The translations under genes were made by a program, and so were the position numbers. Under the pieces are notes generated by a model. That model saw only the letters and a list, made by a program, of their open reading frames with translations. It was not told the origin of the DNA and did not search any database. This document shows positions 45,594 through 54,336 of a stretch of 54,378 bases of DNA, in pieces (position 1 is the stretch's first letter; every line of letters begins with the position of its first letter). Source of the stretch: Methanoregula sp. UBA247 (GTDB lineage Archaea; Halobacteriota; Methanomicrobia; Methanomicrobiales; Methanospirillaceae); contig DADR01000062.1 of NCBI GenBank assembly GCA_002495055.1, positions 1 through 54,378 on the forward strand, read 5' to 3'.

Positions 45594-46070
45594 TTAGTAG
45601 GTCAGTGATACAAGCGGTTTATCGAATATCTTATAAGTTTTACCCGCGCTGGTGAGGAAAACCGCAACCTGGTCAACATTGCGGGTACCTTCCATCACCA
45701 GCTCATCCCCACGACGTGGCGTTCTGGTGCCGTCGTTCAAAAACTTTTGTTCGACCGTTCCATCAGAACGGGTAACCTGCATCATGACTTTCTGGACAAA
45801 GATCTCCCCTTTACCTCCATTGTAGAGCAGGTGAATTGTAGCATCAGGTCGTTGTTTCTCGACCTGGATATCAACATATTGTTCTGAAGGAAGGGTTTCT
45901 ATCGCCAGCGGTGTTGCTATCAATGCAACGGTTGTGGAAGATACTGTCGGGGGCGTCGGGACGGTTGTTTCAATGGGTTTAATTTCTGCCTGTGTCGGGC
46001 TTGAACAGCCGGCAGAGAGCGCACAGAGGATAAGCCCCAGCAACGCCACCATAATTGTGATGCTTCTCAT
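45594..46070 (-). CDS. Lipoprotein of unknown function
   Basis: The 158-residue protein starts MRSITIMVALLGLILCALSAG and its lipobox Cys is in SAGCSS near residue 22. A Thr/Pro-rich linker follows, then a domain of about 100 residues with beta-rich character (VDIQVEKQRPDATIHLLYNG, KVMMQVTRSDGTVEQKFL). The start at 46070 is preferred to an upstream Met at 46115, because the signal peptide begins there. The domain resembles the uncharacterised part of other methanogen surface lipoproteins but I cannot name a family. Confidence 0.8.
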   Translation of the reverse strand: MRSITIMVALLGLILCALSAGCSSPTQAEIKPIETTVPTPPTVSSTTVALIATPLAIETLPSEQYVDIQVEKQRPDATIHLLYNGGKGEIFVQKVMMQVTRSDGTVEQKFLNDGTRTPRRGDELVMEGTRNVDQVAVFLTSAGKTYKIFDKPLVSLTY

Positions 46071-46261
46071 GAAGAATGCTTTATTCTTTTTATATTTCTG
46101 ATTTGCGCTCTTCAATCATGCTGATACCTGTTTGTCCAGAAATACAGGATTTTCCCGGCAGTACGCGGTTCCATACAGCACAAATCGAAAAAATAACAGA
46201 AAAGAACAGTTAAATTAAAAAGGACATCCGCAGTAACTTTACATATCAGGAGTAAAAAGGA

Positions 46262-46876
46262 ATGTTCTGTCCGAAATGTGGAAAAGAGACTGATGCTTTG
46301 GGAAAATTCTGCCAGTGGTGTGGGGCGGATATTGTTGCAACCCCGCCAACACCCATCGACACTCCTGAAGAGGAGGGTGAGGAGAGTCCTGATGTTGGTG
46401 TATATGCTGGTCTGGGAAGGCGGATAATCGCTTTTATTGTCGATATCATTCTTATACTGCTGTTGGATGCGGTTGCAGTCGCTGTCCTGGGTCTTTTCAG
46501 GGGATTACAGAACCTTTATTTCTTTGCAATCGAGCATGCATCGGTTGAATCACTTACAACGGAAGGATCGACTGCGGCATTATTTGGTTCTATCGTTGCT
46601 GCATATGGGATAGTCATCATCGTTATCCCGTGGCTGTATTACGCCGGGTTCGAGTCTTCTCGCAGCCAGGCAACACCGGGCAAATTGTTGATGCGGATCG
46701 TCGTGACAGATCTTGAAGGGAACAAACCCTCGTTTGCACGTGTCACCCTTCGACACTTTGCAAAATTTATCTCTACGCTGATCATCTTTCTCGGATTCCT
46801 CATGATCGGGCTTACCAAGAACCGCCAGGGGCTTCACGACAGGATAGCAGGTTGCCTCGTGCTTCTTCAGGAATAA
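46262..46876 (+). CDS. Zinc-ribbon RDD family membrane protein
   Basis: The 204-residue protein starts with a zinc ribbon (CPKC at 3-6, CQWC at 18-21) and an acidic linker. The RDD domain follows: GLGRRIIAFIVDIILILLL (near 53-71, where the R and D of the family name lie), a central helix near 110-130, and GKLLMRIVVTDLEGNKPSFARVTLRHF before the last helix. RDD proteins are three-helix membrane proteins; some act in Na+/H+ exchange, but most are uncharacterised. AGGAG lies 9 nt upstream. It is convergent with the SemiSWEET gene. Confidence 0.88.
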   Translation: MFCPKCGKETDALGKFCQWCGADIVATPPTPIDTPEEEGEESPDVGVYAGLGRRIIAFIVDIILILLLDAVAVAVLGLFRGLQNLYFFAIEHASVESLTTEGSTAALFGSIVAAYGIVIIVIPWLYYAGFESSRSQATPGKLLMRIVVTDLEGNKPSFARVTLRHFAKFISTLIIFLGFLMIGLTKNRQGLHDRIAGCLVLLQE

Positions 46877-46883
46877 AATTCTC

Positions 46884-46899
46884 TTTTTTTTGGTTTTTT
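46884..46899 (+). terminator. T-rich terminator of the RDD gene
   Basis: T8 at 46884-46891 and T6 at 46894-46899 lie 8-23 nt past the stop codon, a typical archaeal oligo-T end. Confidence 0.55.
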
Positions 46900-46942
46900 C
46901 GGGTATATTGCCGGCTCACCGGGGACACTTGAAAAAAGGTTG

Positions 46943-47197
46943 TTACTGGTATTTGATTTTCATCCAGAGTAACAACAGGACAAGACCAAACGTAACGGTA
47001 TTTGCAGCAATGATGGGAAACGAACTGATCCAGATCCCGTACGCTGTCCACAGGAGCATTCCCGCTGCAAAGAGCAGGAGCATCGCAAGCGAGAAATCCT
47101 TGGTCTCTTTGATTTTCCAGGTACGAATTACCTGCGGGACGAACGAGATAGTAGTGAGTGCTCCGGCAAGATAGCCGACGATGATGATAGTATCCAT
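46943..47197 (-). CDS. SemiSWEET sugar transporter
   Basis: SemiSWEETs are half-size sugar uniporters that work as dimers of three-helix units. The 84-residue protein has the three helices (about 3-20, 34-53 and 58-78) and the hinge motif FVPQVIRTWK at about 19-28, with the conserved Pro-Gln pair. ETKDFSLAML lies before helix 2, as usual. The start at 47197 is favoured because GAGGAGA lies about 6 nt upstream; a further Met at 47212 would add five polar residues. The sugar carried is unknown. Confidence 0.9.
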   Translation of the reverse strand: MDTIIIVGYLAGALTTISFVPQVIRTWKIKETKDFSLAMLLLFAAGMLLWTAYGIWISSFPIIAANTVTFGLVLLLLWMKIKYQ

Positions 47198-47290
47198 GGA
47201 ATGTCTCCTCAAGTATTTACCGTATGACCATTTATACCGGTTGCGTTTTGTTTTACCGGCACCGCAGGGATTTTTATACCGGGTGGTGCA

Positions 47291-47698
47291 TCAGGATTGC
47301 ACCGGTTCAGGTGAGAACTGGTCGGCAACGACCAGCCACTTCCGCCCCTCTTTTACGAGGAAGAACATATCCCTGCCATGCATGGTCTGCTTCTGTCCGC
47401 CTATCACAAACGTGATGGAGAAGAGATACGTGACCACGGCGCTTTTCCCACCGGAATAGATCCGCACTTTGTGATCGGTCTCTCTCCATTCGTGGATACC
47501 AGCTGCTTCACAAAATGCCCGCCACCCGGCCACGTAGGCATCCTGGCCTTCAAGCCTTCCGGATGTTGTCGGGACGATGGCCACCGCATCGGGATGGATG
47601 TATTGCCTGAATAGTTTTTCATTCCACCCTTCGGTCCAGCACCGGTTCATTGCCTTGATAGTCGTCAGGATCGCATGAATTTCTGCAGTCAGGTCCAT
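47291..47698 (-). CDS. NTF2-like (SnoaL/ketosteroid-isomerase fold) protein
   Basis: The 135-residue protein has an NTF2-like fold: an N-terminal helix pair (MDLTAEIHAILTTIKAMNRC), then WTEGWNEKLFRQYIHPDAVAIVP, GQDAYVAGWRAFC and the final strands of VVTYLFSITFVIGGQKQ and FFLVKEGRKWLVVADQFS. The fold serves enzymes and binding proteins alike. The active-site Asp/His set of ketosteroid isomerases is not clear, so no reaction is given. Confidence 0.8.
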   Translation of the reverse strand: MDLTAEIHAILTTIKAMNRCWTEGWNEKLFRQYIHPDAVAIVPTTSGRLEGQDAYVAGWRAFCEAAGIHEWRETDHKVRIYSGGKSAVVTYLFSITFVIGGQKQTMHGRDMFFLVKEGRKWLVVADQFSPEPVQS

Positions 47699-47791
47699 TG
47701 GTACATCTCCACTACCTACGGGAAACCAAAACGGTAAAAAGTCATCGGGGACGCGATGTGAAAGTGAGAGGATTAAAAGACCCTCATCCCC

Positions 47792-48661
47792 TTATGATGA
47801 TGTGCCGGCCAGTCTAAGGCGATTTCCCAGCCATTCGCGCCGGTCAATCTGTGCAGCTTCATTGAGGTAGTGATCCGCGTTGTACCAGTCAACACGTTTC
47901 GGATCCCGTGCCGCTCCTGAAAAATCCAGGAACTTCTGACGGGGGAAGAAGGTATCGTTTCGCCCGAACTGGAAGAACAGGGAAGACGGGAGCGCATGAC
48001 CGATATAATGGATCGGATCGATCGGGTCCATCACTGCCCGGAACGTTTCAAGCGGCTTTCCCACAAGGCCAGGGTTATTCAGCATGGCGACATCCGTGAA
48101 GCTTCCGACTCCCGCCATCAGCACGCTGGATGTTATCCGCGTTTCCACACCGGTAAGAATTCCCCCGAAGAGGGCTCCGAAACTATGGCCGACAAACGCG
48201 ATGCGGTCTCTATCTATACGGGGAAAGTTTTCCAGTATATCAAAGGAACGGTGAATATCAACGGTCATCTGGATGTACCATAACCGGAGTTCTTCGGGAG
48301 CAGATGCCATAGCACGGCTCCCAAACCGTGCACCATCAGACCATGGGGCATCGATCAGAAGGCAGCAGTTACCCATGCCGGCAAGGTGTTTTGCCTCATC
48401 CAGAAAGGTTGACCGGTTTCCCGGGCCGGGATGAACAAAGACAATTCCTGCCCGGGTGCCTACCCCTTGAGGTTCCACAAGAAATGCCTCGATCCTGTCC
48501 TGGGCAAAACCTGCATAACTGATGTCATGAATTATTATGCCATTTTCAATCTTTTTTGCGGCTTCTTTTACATCAAGAGAAAGAGTACGGTCATAAGAAA
48601 AAATACGGGATCGTTCATTCAATGGCGCAATTGAAGAGGGGAATTTTATCTCCATATCCAT
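47792..48661 (-). CDS. Alpha/beta hydrolase
   Basis: The 289-residue protein shows the alpha/beta-hydrolase triad in order: the nucleophile Ser in VGHSFGALFGG (near 158), Asp in FGRNDTFF (near 236) and His in NADHYLNEAA (near 264). The oxyanion loop is FVHPGPGNRS (near 75-84). No signal peptide is seen, so it is cytoplasmic. The upstream gene neighbours carry no matching pathway, and an ester or related bond is the expected target. The substrate is unknown. Confidence 0.88.
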   Translation of the reverse strand: MDMEIKFPSSIAPLNERSRIFSYDRTLSLDVKEAAKKIENGIIIHDISYAGFAQDRIEAFLVEPQGVGTRAGIVFVHPGPGNRSTFLDEAKHLAGMGNCCLLIDAPWSDGARFGSRAMASAPEELRLWYIQMTVDIHRSFDILENFPRIDRDRIAFVGHSFGALFGGILTGVETRITSSVLMAGVGSFTDVAMLNNPGLVGKPLETFRAVMDPIDPIHYIGHALPSSLFFQFGRNDTFFPRQKFLDFSGAARDPKRVDWYNADHYLNEAAQIDRREWLGNRLRLAGTSS

Positions 48662-48728
48662 TTACCTCCCGGCGAGTATGAGTGCTGTATTCTACCCTGA
48701 TTCCAGGGATGATGAGAAAAATAAAAAA

Positions 48729-49163
48729 TCAAAATTTCACGCGGGGAGCATCGTGTTCCCGCATGTTATTCTCCATAGTCCAGAAGTACGCTTCACCATG
48801 GGCGATCCGGAACATCGCGAGCAGTCCGCCTTTTGGAGCGGATTTTATAAGATCTTTGACCCAGGGCCTGTCCCTGAAGAGCCGTTCTTCAAAAGACTTG
48901 TCCTCAAGGAACTCAACGTTTCCGGTAACCCGCATCATCCTCCCGGCATCCTGTGTACCGGGTGCATAGAAACAGAGCTCTGCTTTTGGGTTCTTTTTTA
49001 ACTGCTGAAAGACACTCTTTGGAGTCCCGGTATGGTAATAGAAACCGGTGCTGTCCGCAAACCACATGGCAAATGCCCGGACCCGTGGCTGGTCTCCTTC
49101 GACTGTTGCAATGTAGGTCACAGGATTTTCATTGGCAAACCTGATACATTCGGAGAAATCCAC
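48729..49163 (-). CDS. Pyridoxamine 5'-phosphate oxidase-like flavin protein
   Basis: The 144-residue protein has the split-barrel flavin fold: NPVTYIATVEGDQPRVRAFAMWFADSTGFYY near 11-41, then KSVFQQLKKNPKAELCFYAPG near 47-67 and RVTGNVEFLEDKSFEERLF. It should bind FMN, heme or F420. The GTG at 49163 is chosen because AGGTGA lies 5 nt upstream and the frame further upstream (to 49214) gives an unlikely N terminus. Function within the family is not decided. Confidence 0.85.
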   Translation of the reverse strand: MDFSECIRFANENPVTYIATVEGDQPRVRAFAMWFADSTGFYYHTGTPKSVFQQLKKNPKAELCFYAPGTQDAGRMMRVTGNVEFLEDKSFEERLFRDRPWVKDLIKSAPKGGLLAMFRIAHGEAYFWTMENNMREHDAPRVKF

Positions 49164-49218
49164 ATGCTCACCTGATAAAAGAATGTGGATGCACGGTAAA
49201 AAAGATGCCGACACGGAA

Positions 49219-49820
49219 TTACCCGGGACGGTGAGGGAACGTACCCAGTATAATCTCCTTTACTTCATCGAGCCATATCTTCCGCTGTTCATCCGTGCTT
49301 GTGACAATAACACCGAACATCCTCCGGTAGCAGACCGTGATTCCGCAGAAAAGAGCAGATACAATCCTTCCAGAGTCGTTCAAGCGGATCTCCAAACGCT
49401 TCCAGCTCCCTCTCCCACGGGGTATTTGAGGTATTGAAGACAAGAGCAGATTTTGCCTTGAGGAGCCCTTCCGGTATCCCGCCACCATCGTCCCCCTCAA
49501 GAAACCGGTAGGCAATCCCGGGCCGGAGAACCCGGTCAATCCAGCCCTTCAGGATCGAGGGCGGCATACCCCACCATTCGGGATGTACAAAGACGATCCC
49601 GTCCGCAGCAGCAATCTCGGTGCAGTGTTGCGCGATAACCTGAGGGAGGGGTGCTTTCCGGGAGATTTCAGCATAGGGCAAAACCGGATCGAAACGCTCC
49701 TCATACAAATCATGGAAGATGACGGCATGCCCCGTTCTCTTCAAGTACCTTGACCACAGTATCTGCTATCGCATGGTTGAAACTGCCCGTGTGTGGGTGG
49801 GCGAGGATGACGGAAATTTT
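49219..49820 (-). pseudogene. Frameshifted NAD(P)H dehydrogenase (quinone), flavodoxin-like
   Basis: Three minus-strand frames together spell one flavodoxin-fold oxidoreductase of the MdaB/YwrO type. Frame 1 (from about 49820) gives ISVILAHPHTGSFNHAIADTVVKVLEENG. Frame 2 (to about 49353) gives HAVIFHDLYEERFDPVLPYAE, then HPEWWGMPPSILKGWIDRVL. Frame 3 (to 49219) gives FCGITVCYRRMFGVIVTSTDEQRKIWL. The two joins each need loss of one base, at the C4 run 49730-49733 and the A4 run 49349-49352 (plus strand). The expected start codon after GGAG (CTA AAA ATT) is also not ATG, GTG or TTG. Either the gene is decaying or two homopolymer errors lie here, but the bad start favours decay. It follows the methyltransferase gene by 10 bp. 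Confidence 0.8.
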
Positions 49821-49830
49821 TAGCTGACTC

Positions 49831-50658
49831 CTATTGTCCGGTCGTTCTTTCTTCACGATATCCTGTGGCCTTGAAGAATGTATAACAGAAGACACCATCG
49901 GGTCCAGCGGTGCGATACAGATCCCGGATGCCCTGATCCCATGCCTCTTTACTGATCAAGCCCTGCCCGAGTGCGGCATTACCAACACCTTCGACCATAG
50001 CCGTAAATGTCAGTTTAGTGAACCCTTCGACAAGAGCGGGGTGGGAAGCATCCACGTACACCATTCGTGGTGAGACATGAACATCTGAAAATCCTGCAGA
50101 GGTGAGAAGGGGAAAGAGTTGCCTGCCAATCAAAGCGTTCCCTCCCATCTCCCGCTGGAGTTTTACCAGGCAGGAAATAGCTTTTCGTGCATCAGCGCTA
50201 TCGGGATAGAAAAAGGCTGAACCGTGATCGCCCTCTATCACGGTTATCGTCCCACCTCTTTTCAGGAGCGGGGAGAGTCGCTCAAGTGCAATCTGTGGTT
50301 CGGCAAGATGTTCCAGCACAAAACAAATAAAAATATGATCAAAACTGTGGGGCTCAAATGCGAGGTTGAAGATATCTCCGGTCTGGAACGTGACGTTGGT
50401 AATACCTTCTGCCCGTACCCGCTCTCCTGCAATCCTGATGGACTCCGGGGATATATCGACACATGTTATATAGGCCCCGGGGCTGCTTTTTGCAAGGATG
50501 ACCGTTTGTGCCCCGATACCACATCCGGCTTCAAGTACTCGTGAACCCGGCGGGTACCGGGTGTCATCATGCAGAAGACCGGTCAGGGTCTGCGCCTGGT
50601 CAGAAAGCCGTTCTGATTCGCGTTCTGAATAACCGTGGACATACCTTTTTTCTGCCAT
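49831..50658 (-). CDS. Class I SAM-dependent methyltransferase
   Basis: The 275-residue protein starts MAEKRYVHGYSERESERLSDQ, and the SAM-binding motif is VLEAGCGIGAQTVIL at about 40-54, with motif II CVDISPESI and the FDHIFICFVLEHL motif near 113-125. A helical C-terminal region with EGFTKLTFTAMVEGVGNAAL completes it. The YVHGYS start is typical of a bacterial and archaeal class that uses small molecules as substrates. The frame runs upstream to 50745, but the ATG at 50658 fits the family start better. It seems to have formed an operon with the broken oxidoreductase. Confidence 0.88.
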   Translation of the reverse strand: MAEKRYVHGYSERESERLSDQAQTLTGLLHDDTRYPPGSRVLEAGCGIGAQTVILAKSSPGAYITCVDISPESIRIAGERVRAEGITNVTFQTGDIFNLAFEPHSFDHIFICFVLEHLAEPQIALERLSPLLKRGGTITVIEGDHGSAFFYPDSADARKAISCLVKLQREMGGNALIGRQLFPLLTSAGFSDVHVSPRMVYVDASHPALVEGFTKLTFTAMVEGVGNAALGQGLISKEAWDQGIRDLYRTAGPDGVFCYTFFKATGYREERTTGQ

Positions 50659-50775
50659 TTGTATTTTCAGTGCTCCCGGGTGAAGTCCGGCAGGTTGTGT
50701 CATTCCGGGCCGGTTTGCTGTACAAACTTGGTATTCAATGCACAAGAATGTACTTAATGCCTGGTATTCTTTCCC

Positions 50776-51150
50776 TTAGTCTGGAAGGTTTTTGGAGCCT
50801 GACGATCCGGGTTTGTCGAGGAGCGTCCTCATCTGGTATTCCCAGATCCGGTGGGCTTCAGCCTGAGTCATGCCGTAGACCATGAGTTCGGTCAGGCCTT
50901 GATAGAGCGCAAGGATATTCTGTACGATGAACAGGGGATCCTTTCTGATATACCCTGTCTCCTGCTGTTCTTTGATATACGAGAGCATCATACCAGAAGA
51001 TTTTTTTTCATGATCCGTCATTATTTTCCGGATTTTTTTATCCCGGGTTGCCATTGCATGGATCTCTGCATCCCATGCCTCCAGATCCTGGTGCAAATCG
51101 ACGAGAAAATCAAATATATTGCCGGCATAAGATTCAATAGACCAGATCAT
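50776..51150 (-). pseudogene. TetR-like regulator without its DNA-binding domain
   Basis: The coding stretch of about 124 residues (MIWSIESYAGNIFDFLVDLHQDL...) is all-helical and resembles the C-terminal ligand-binding half of TetR regulators: IRKIMTDHEKKSSGMMLSYI, then DPLFIVQNILALYQGLTELMVYGMTQ. The N-terminal 50-60 residues with a helix-turn-helix are missing. Upstream on the same strand lies the promoter and coding sequence of the divergent operon from 51197, so the head was lost or never present. The frame is open further (to 51288) but not meaningful. The family match is by pattern only. Confidence 0.55.
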
Positions 51151-51161
51151 GCGCACAAATG

Positions 51162-51168
51162 TATAAAG
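51162..51168 (+). promoter_or_regulatory. TATA box of the surface protein / ABC operon
   Basis: TATAAAG lies 29-35 nt before the ATG at 51197, giving a leader of under 10 nt. The preceding bases (ACAAATG) are a weak BRE. Confidence 0.5.
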
Positions 51169-51196
51169 GGAGTAAAAAGAGAGTGGTTGAATAATT

Positions 51197-52432
51197 ATGA
51201 GCCATGTTGGGAAAAGTGTTGTACTCGCTGTTATCGCAATCATACTATTGGTTGTTCTTCCGGCGGCAGCGGAACCGACCGTGACCATCAGCAGCTACAA
51301 GGTGACACCACAGGTTCTTATGCCCGGGGACCTGGGAACCGTTACGGTAATACTGAAGAACACGGCGTCCAGCGCCTCAGTCACCGAGAGAACCGGGCCC
51401 CTCACTTCCGATATCCCCGGCACGACAACAGTCACCGACATCAATGTCTATATTGAGAAGGCACTGCTCGAAGGGAACGGTGTCGAGGTTGTCGGTGACA
51501 GCTACCAGCGTATCGGAGACCTTGGCCCGGGCCAGACTATCGAGATCACATTCCTGATCCGGGCTCCGGCAAGGGCCGGGATGTATTTTCCCGAGGTCTG
51601 GGTAGACACGAAAGGGGGCAGGAGTACCCGGTACCCGGTACCGGTCAACGTGAATACCCCGATTGCGGTTGCCAAGCTTGCTGTTCTCGGCACAGCCGTG
51701 ACTATGCCCGATGCAGTGAAACCCGGCGAGCAGGCTGCAGTCCGCCTCGATCTCATCAACAGCGGGGAGAGTGCCGCTGACCGCGTCATTGTCCGGATCG
51801 GCAATGCCAGCACCTCGGTCAAGCCGAAGGACGCAGAATTGTTCCATATCCACAGCATCGCATCAGGTAAAAACGAACCAGTCGATGTAACGCTCATCAC
51901 CGACAGGAAGACAGAGGCCGGTATCGCCACCGTACCAGTTACCATAACGTACTATACCATCGATGGCGCCGAGCATACGGAACATGCCGCCATCAATCTT
52001 ATGATCCGGGGAGAGGTCGAGATGGGCATCGCTTCGATCGAGACCAGCCCGGAACGGATCGTTGCCGGAGAACCCTTCAATCTCATAATCCGTATCGAGA
52101 ACGCCGGTACGGGGGACGCAAAATCGGTAAATGCGAAGATCGATCTCCCCCTCTCCGGTACCCGCGAGGCGTTCCTTGGTAAGATCAAACCGGGCAATGA
52201 TGCCCCCGCCCTGTTCCGTCTTGGCGGTGCTTCTGCAGGGAATCACCCGTACACGGTAACTATTACCTATAATGACGAGTGGGGAGACCACACAGTCACG
52301 TATCCGCTGTCGCTCTCGGTTGCGCCGGCTGACTACAGTGGGATCATTATGGTAATTATTGTCCTCGTGCTCCTTGCAGTCGGGGCATGGTGGGTGTTCA
52401 TCAGGCAAAAACCTGGCAAAAATCATGAATGA
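51197..52432 (+). CDS. Surface protein with CARDB-like repeats and a C-terminal membrane anchor
   Basis: The 411-residue protein has a signal peptide (VVLAVIAIILLVVLPAAA, cut near 25), an outer region of about 340 residues and a C-terminal helix (YSGIIMVIIVLVLLAVGAWWVF) with a short basic tail. The outer part has several Ig-like repeats of the COG1361/CARDB kind (VTVILKNTAS, VRLDLINSGESAADRVIV, LIIRIENAGTGDAKSV). It is the first gene of an operon with a permease and an ATPase, overlapping the permease by 8 bp. In similar loci such a protein is an outer partner of the transporter, comparable in place to the MacA adaptor (inference). Confidence 0.85.
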   Translation: MSHVGKSVVLAVIAIILLVVLPAAAEPTVTISSYKVTPQVLMPGDLGTVTVILKNTASSASVTERTGPLTSDIPGTTTVTDINVYIEKALLEGNGVEVVGDSYQRIGDLGPGQTIEITFLIRAPARAGMYFPEVWVDTKGGRSTRYPVPVNVNTPIAVAKLAVLGTAVTMPDAVKPGEQAAVRLDLINSGESAADRVIVRIGNASTSVKPKDAELFHIHSIASGKNEPVDVTLITDRKTEAGIATVPVTITYYTIDGAEHTEHAAINLMIRGEVEMGIASIETSPERIVAGEPFNLIIRIENAGTGDAKSVNAKIDLPLSGTREAFLGKIKPGNDAPALFRLGGASAGNHPYTVTITYNDEWGDHTVTYPLSLSVAPADYSGIIMVIIVLVLLAVGAWWVFIRQKPGKNHE

Positions 52433-53639
52433 GACACTCATCCGGCTGAGACTATCCTTTTTTTTAGGACTGCGGTCCCTCCAGCGCGGAAGTATCGGCA
52501 GCCTCGTGATGACCGTTGTGATCATCGGGATGGTCTTCACCAATATGATCTTCTTACCCTCCGTCATCACCGGGGCGATAAATCTCTTCGTAGATCAGAC
52601 CATCGAGTTCCAGTCAGGCAACATCATTATCGAGCCCAAGGAGGGCGCTGAAGTTATCGATGACCTTGAAGACCTCCTCGCCCGGGTGAACCGGGTGCCG
52701 GGAGTCCTTCGGGCAGCACCCCATAACGATATCGGCGGGGTCATGAAGTTCAAGGGAAGCCGCCTCCCGGGAAGCATCATCGCCATCCGCCCGCGTGACG
52801 AAATCCTGGTGACCGGGATTTCCCGGATGATGAAGGAGGGCCAGTACCTGGGTGAGGGCGATACCGGTGTTATCGTCATCGGCAAGCTCGTGGCAGGGCA
52901 TGAGGACAAGTCCGAGGACCTGATGCCCTCGCTTGGCGGTGTCACTACAGGGGATTCCATTGACGTGGAATATACAAACGGCGTGACCCGCGCGTACCGG
53001 GTTAAAGGAATCTTTGAGACCAGGTCGTACATGGTTGACCCGCTCGTCTTTATTACATGGGAAGAGATGGAGAGTGTCAGGGGCGGGCCCGTTGACCAGG
53101 CAACTACGGTCCTGATCCGGACCGTCCCGGGAGAAGATGAACGCGAGGTCAAGTTCTCCTTAATCGGCATGGGCATCCAGGAAGAGATCAAGACATGGCA
53201 CGACCTGCTGGGTAAGGCCTTTGCAGAGGTTGTCCAGAGCTATGCAGTGATCAACAACATCTCAACGATTGTCAGCATCGTGATAGCTATCGTGGTAATC
53301 TTCATCGTCATCATGATCAAGACCCTCAATAACCGGCGCCAGATAGGGATTTTAAAAGCGATCGGGATCCACAGGACCACAATCACGTTCAGCTATGTCT
53401 TCCAGGTCATCATTCTTGCCATCATGGGCATCATCTTCGGCTTGTTCATCCTGTTCGCTCTCGACCGGTATTTCGCCGTATACCCTATCGTGTTTCCCGA
53501 TGGAGATATACGTCCTGCATTTACCCTTGCAGATATCGCATCCAACGCGGTGCTCCTGTTCGTGGCATCGGCAATTGCCGGTTTTATTCCGGCATGGATG
53601 GTTGCCCGCGAGAAGATCCTCACCGCGATGAGGGGATAA
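52425..53639 (+). CDS. ABC transporter permease, MacB/FtsX type
   Basis: The 404-residue protein has a first helix at about 23-45, a large outer domain to about 280, then three helices at about 283-305, 320-345 and 370-392, the MacB/FtsX/LolC arrangement. KTLNNRRQIGILKAIGIHRTTI near 300 is the conserved cytoplasmic loop of the family. Such transporters use ATP to push substrates or peptides out through outer partners, or to pull lipoproteins. The ATG at 52425 is within the overlapping end of the previous gene. Confidence 0.93.
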   Translation: MNETLIRLRLSFFLGLRSLQRGSIGSLVMTVVIIGMVFTNMIFLPSVITGAINLFVDQTIEFQSGNIIIEPKEGAEVIDDLEDLLARVNRVPGVLRAAPHNDIGGVMKFKGSRLPGSIIAIRPRDEILVTGISRMMKEGQYLGEGDTGVIVIGKLVAGHEDKSEDLMPSLGGVTTGDSIDVEYTNGVTRAYRVKGIFETRSYMVDPLVFITWEEMESVRGGPVDQATTVLIRTVPGEDEREVKFSLIGMGIQEEIKTWHDLLGKAFAEVVQSYAVINNISTIVSIVIAIVVIFIVIMIKTLNNRRQIGILKAIGIHRTTITFSYVFQVIILAIMGIIFGLFILFALDRYFAVYPIVFPDGDIRPAFTLADIASNAVLLFVASAIAGFIPAWMVAREKILTAMRG

Positions 53640-53640
53640 C

Positions 53641-54336
53641 ATGATCCGGACAACGAACCTGCACAAGACCTACTATCTCGGTGTTGTCGAAGTACCGGCG
53701 CTGCGGGGTATCAGTTTCGAGGTCCACCGCGGTGACTTCCTCGGGCTGATGGGCCCGAGCGGGAGCGGAAAATCCACCCTGCTCCACCTGCTCGGGCTCC
53801 TTGATTTCCCTACGGCCGGGACAATCGAGATAAATGGTGTCGATGTTGCAGAGATGGATGATGACGAACGGACAGATTACCGCCTCCGGAAGATGGGGTA
53901 TATCTTCCAGGACTATGCCCTCGTTGCGGAACTGACGGTACTCGAAAATGTCATGCTCACGGCGATGGCGCAGGGAAAGCCCGAAGACGAGTGCCGGGAG
54001 GCAAGCAGGGACGTGCTTTCGACCGTAGGTCTCTCCAACCGTCTCAACCACCTGCCAAAGGAGCTCTCCGGGGGCGAGCAGCAGCGGGTTGCGATTGCCC
54101 GGAGCATGGTGAACCGCCCCATCATCCTCTTTGCCGACGAGCCTTGTGCCAACCTTGATACGGCAAACTCGCGGGCAGTGCTTGACCAGTTCCATACCAT
54201 TAATGAAGAGCTTGGCCAGACTATCGTCATGGTCTCGCACGAGGAGTGGCACAAGCAATACTTTCACCGGATCGTATACCTCAAGGACGGGATGATCGAC
54301 CGTGATGAGGATCGCCGGGAGCACGGAGCCGGGTAA
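53641..54336 (+). CDS. ABC transporter ATP-binding protein, MacB/LolD type
   Basis: The 231-residue protein completes the operon; its ATG lies one base after the permease stop codon. Walker A is GPSGSGKST at about 38-46, the Q loop FQDYALV near 90, the signature LSGGEQQRVAIARS near 142-155, Walker B ILFADEPCANLD near 161-172, and the switch VSHEEWH. The signature and length are those of the LolD/MacB/FtsE class. It should work with the permease at 52425 and the surface protein at 51197. Confidence 0.95.
   Translation: MIRTTNLHKTYYLGVVEVPALRGISFEVHRGDFLGLMGPSGSGKSTLLHLLGLLDFPTAGTIEINGVDVAEMDDDERTDYRLRKMGYIFQDYALVAELTVLENVMLTAMAQGKPEDECREASRDVLSTVGLSNRLNHLPKELSGGEQQRVAIARSMVNRPIILFADEPCANLDTANSRAVLDQFHTINEELGQTIVMVSHEEWHKQYFHRIVYLKDGMIDRDEDRREHGAG

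Noticed and set aside
49710..49898. A separate 62-residue gene upstream of the oxidoreductase
   Set aside because: Its end is the first piece of the frameshifted oxidoreductase and its start lies in the end of the methyltransferase gene.
46943..51150. A genomic island of acquired small enzyme genes
   Set aside because: There is no integrase, tRNA boundary, repeat pair or clear base-composition change; the broken genes alone do not prove transfer.
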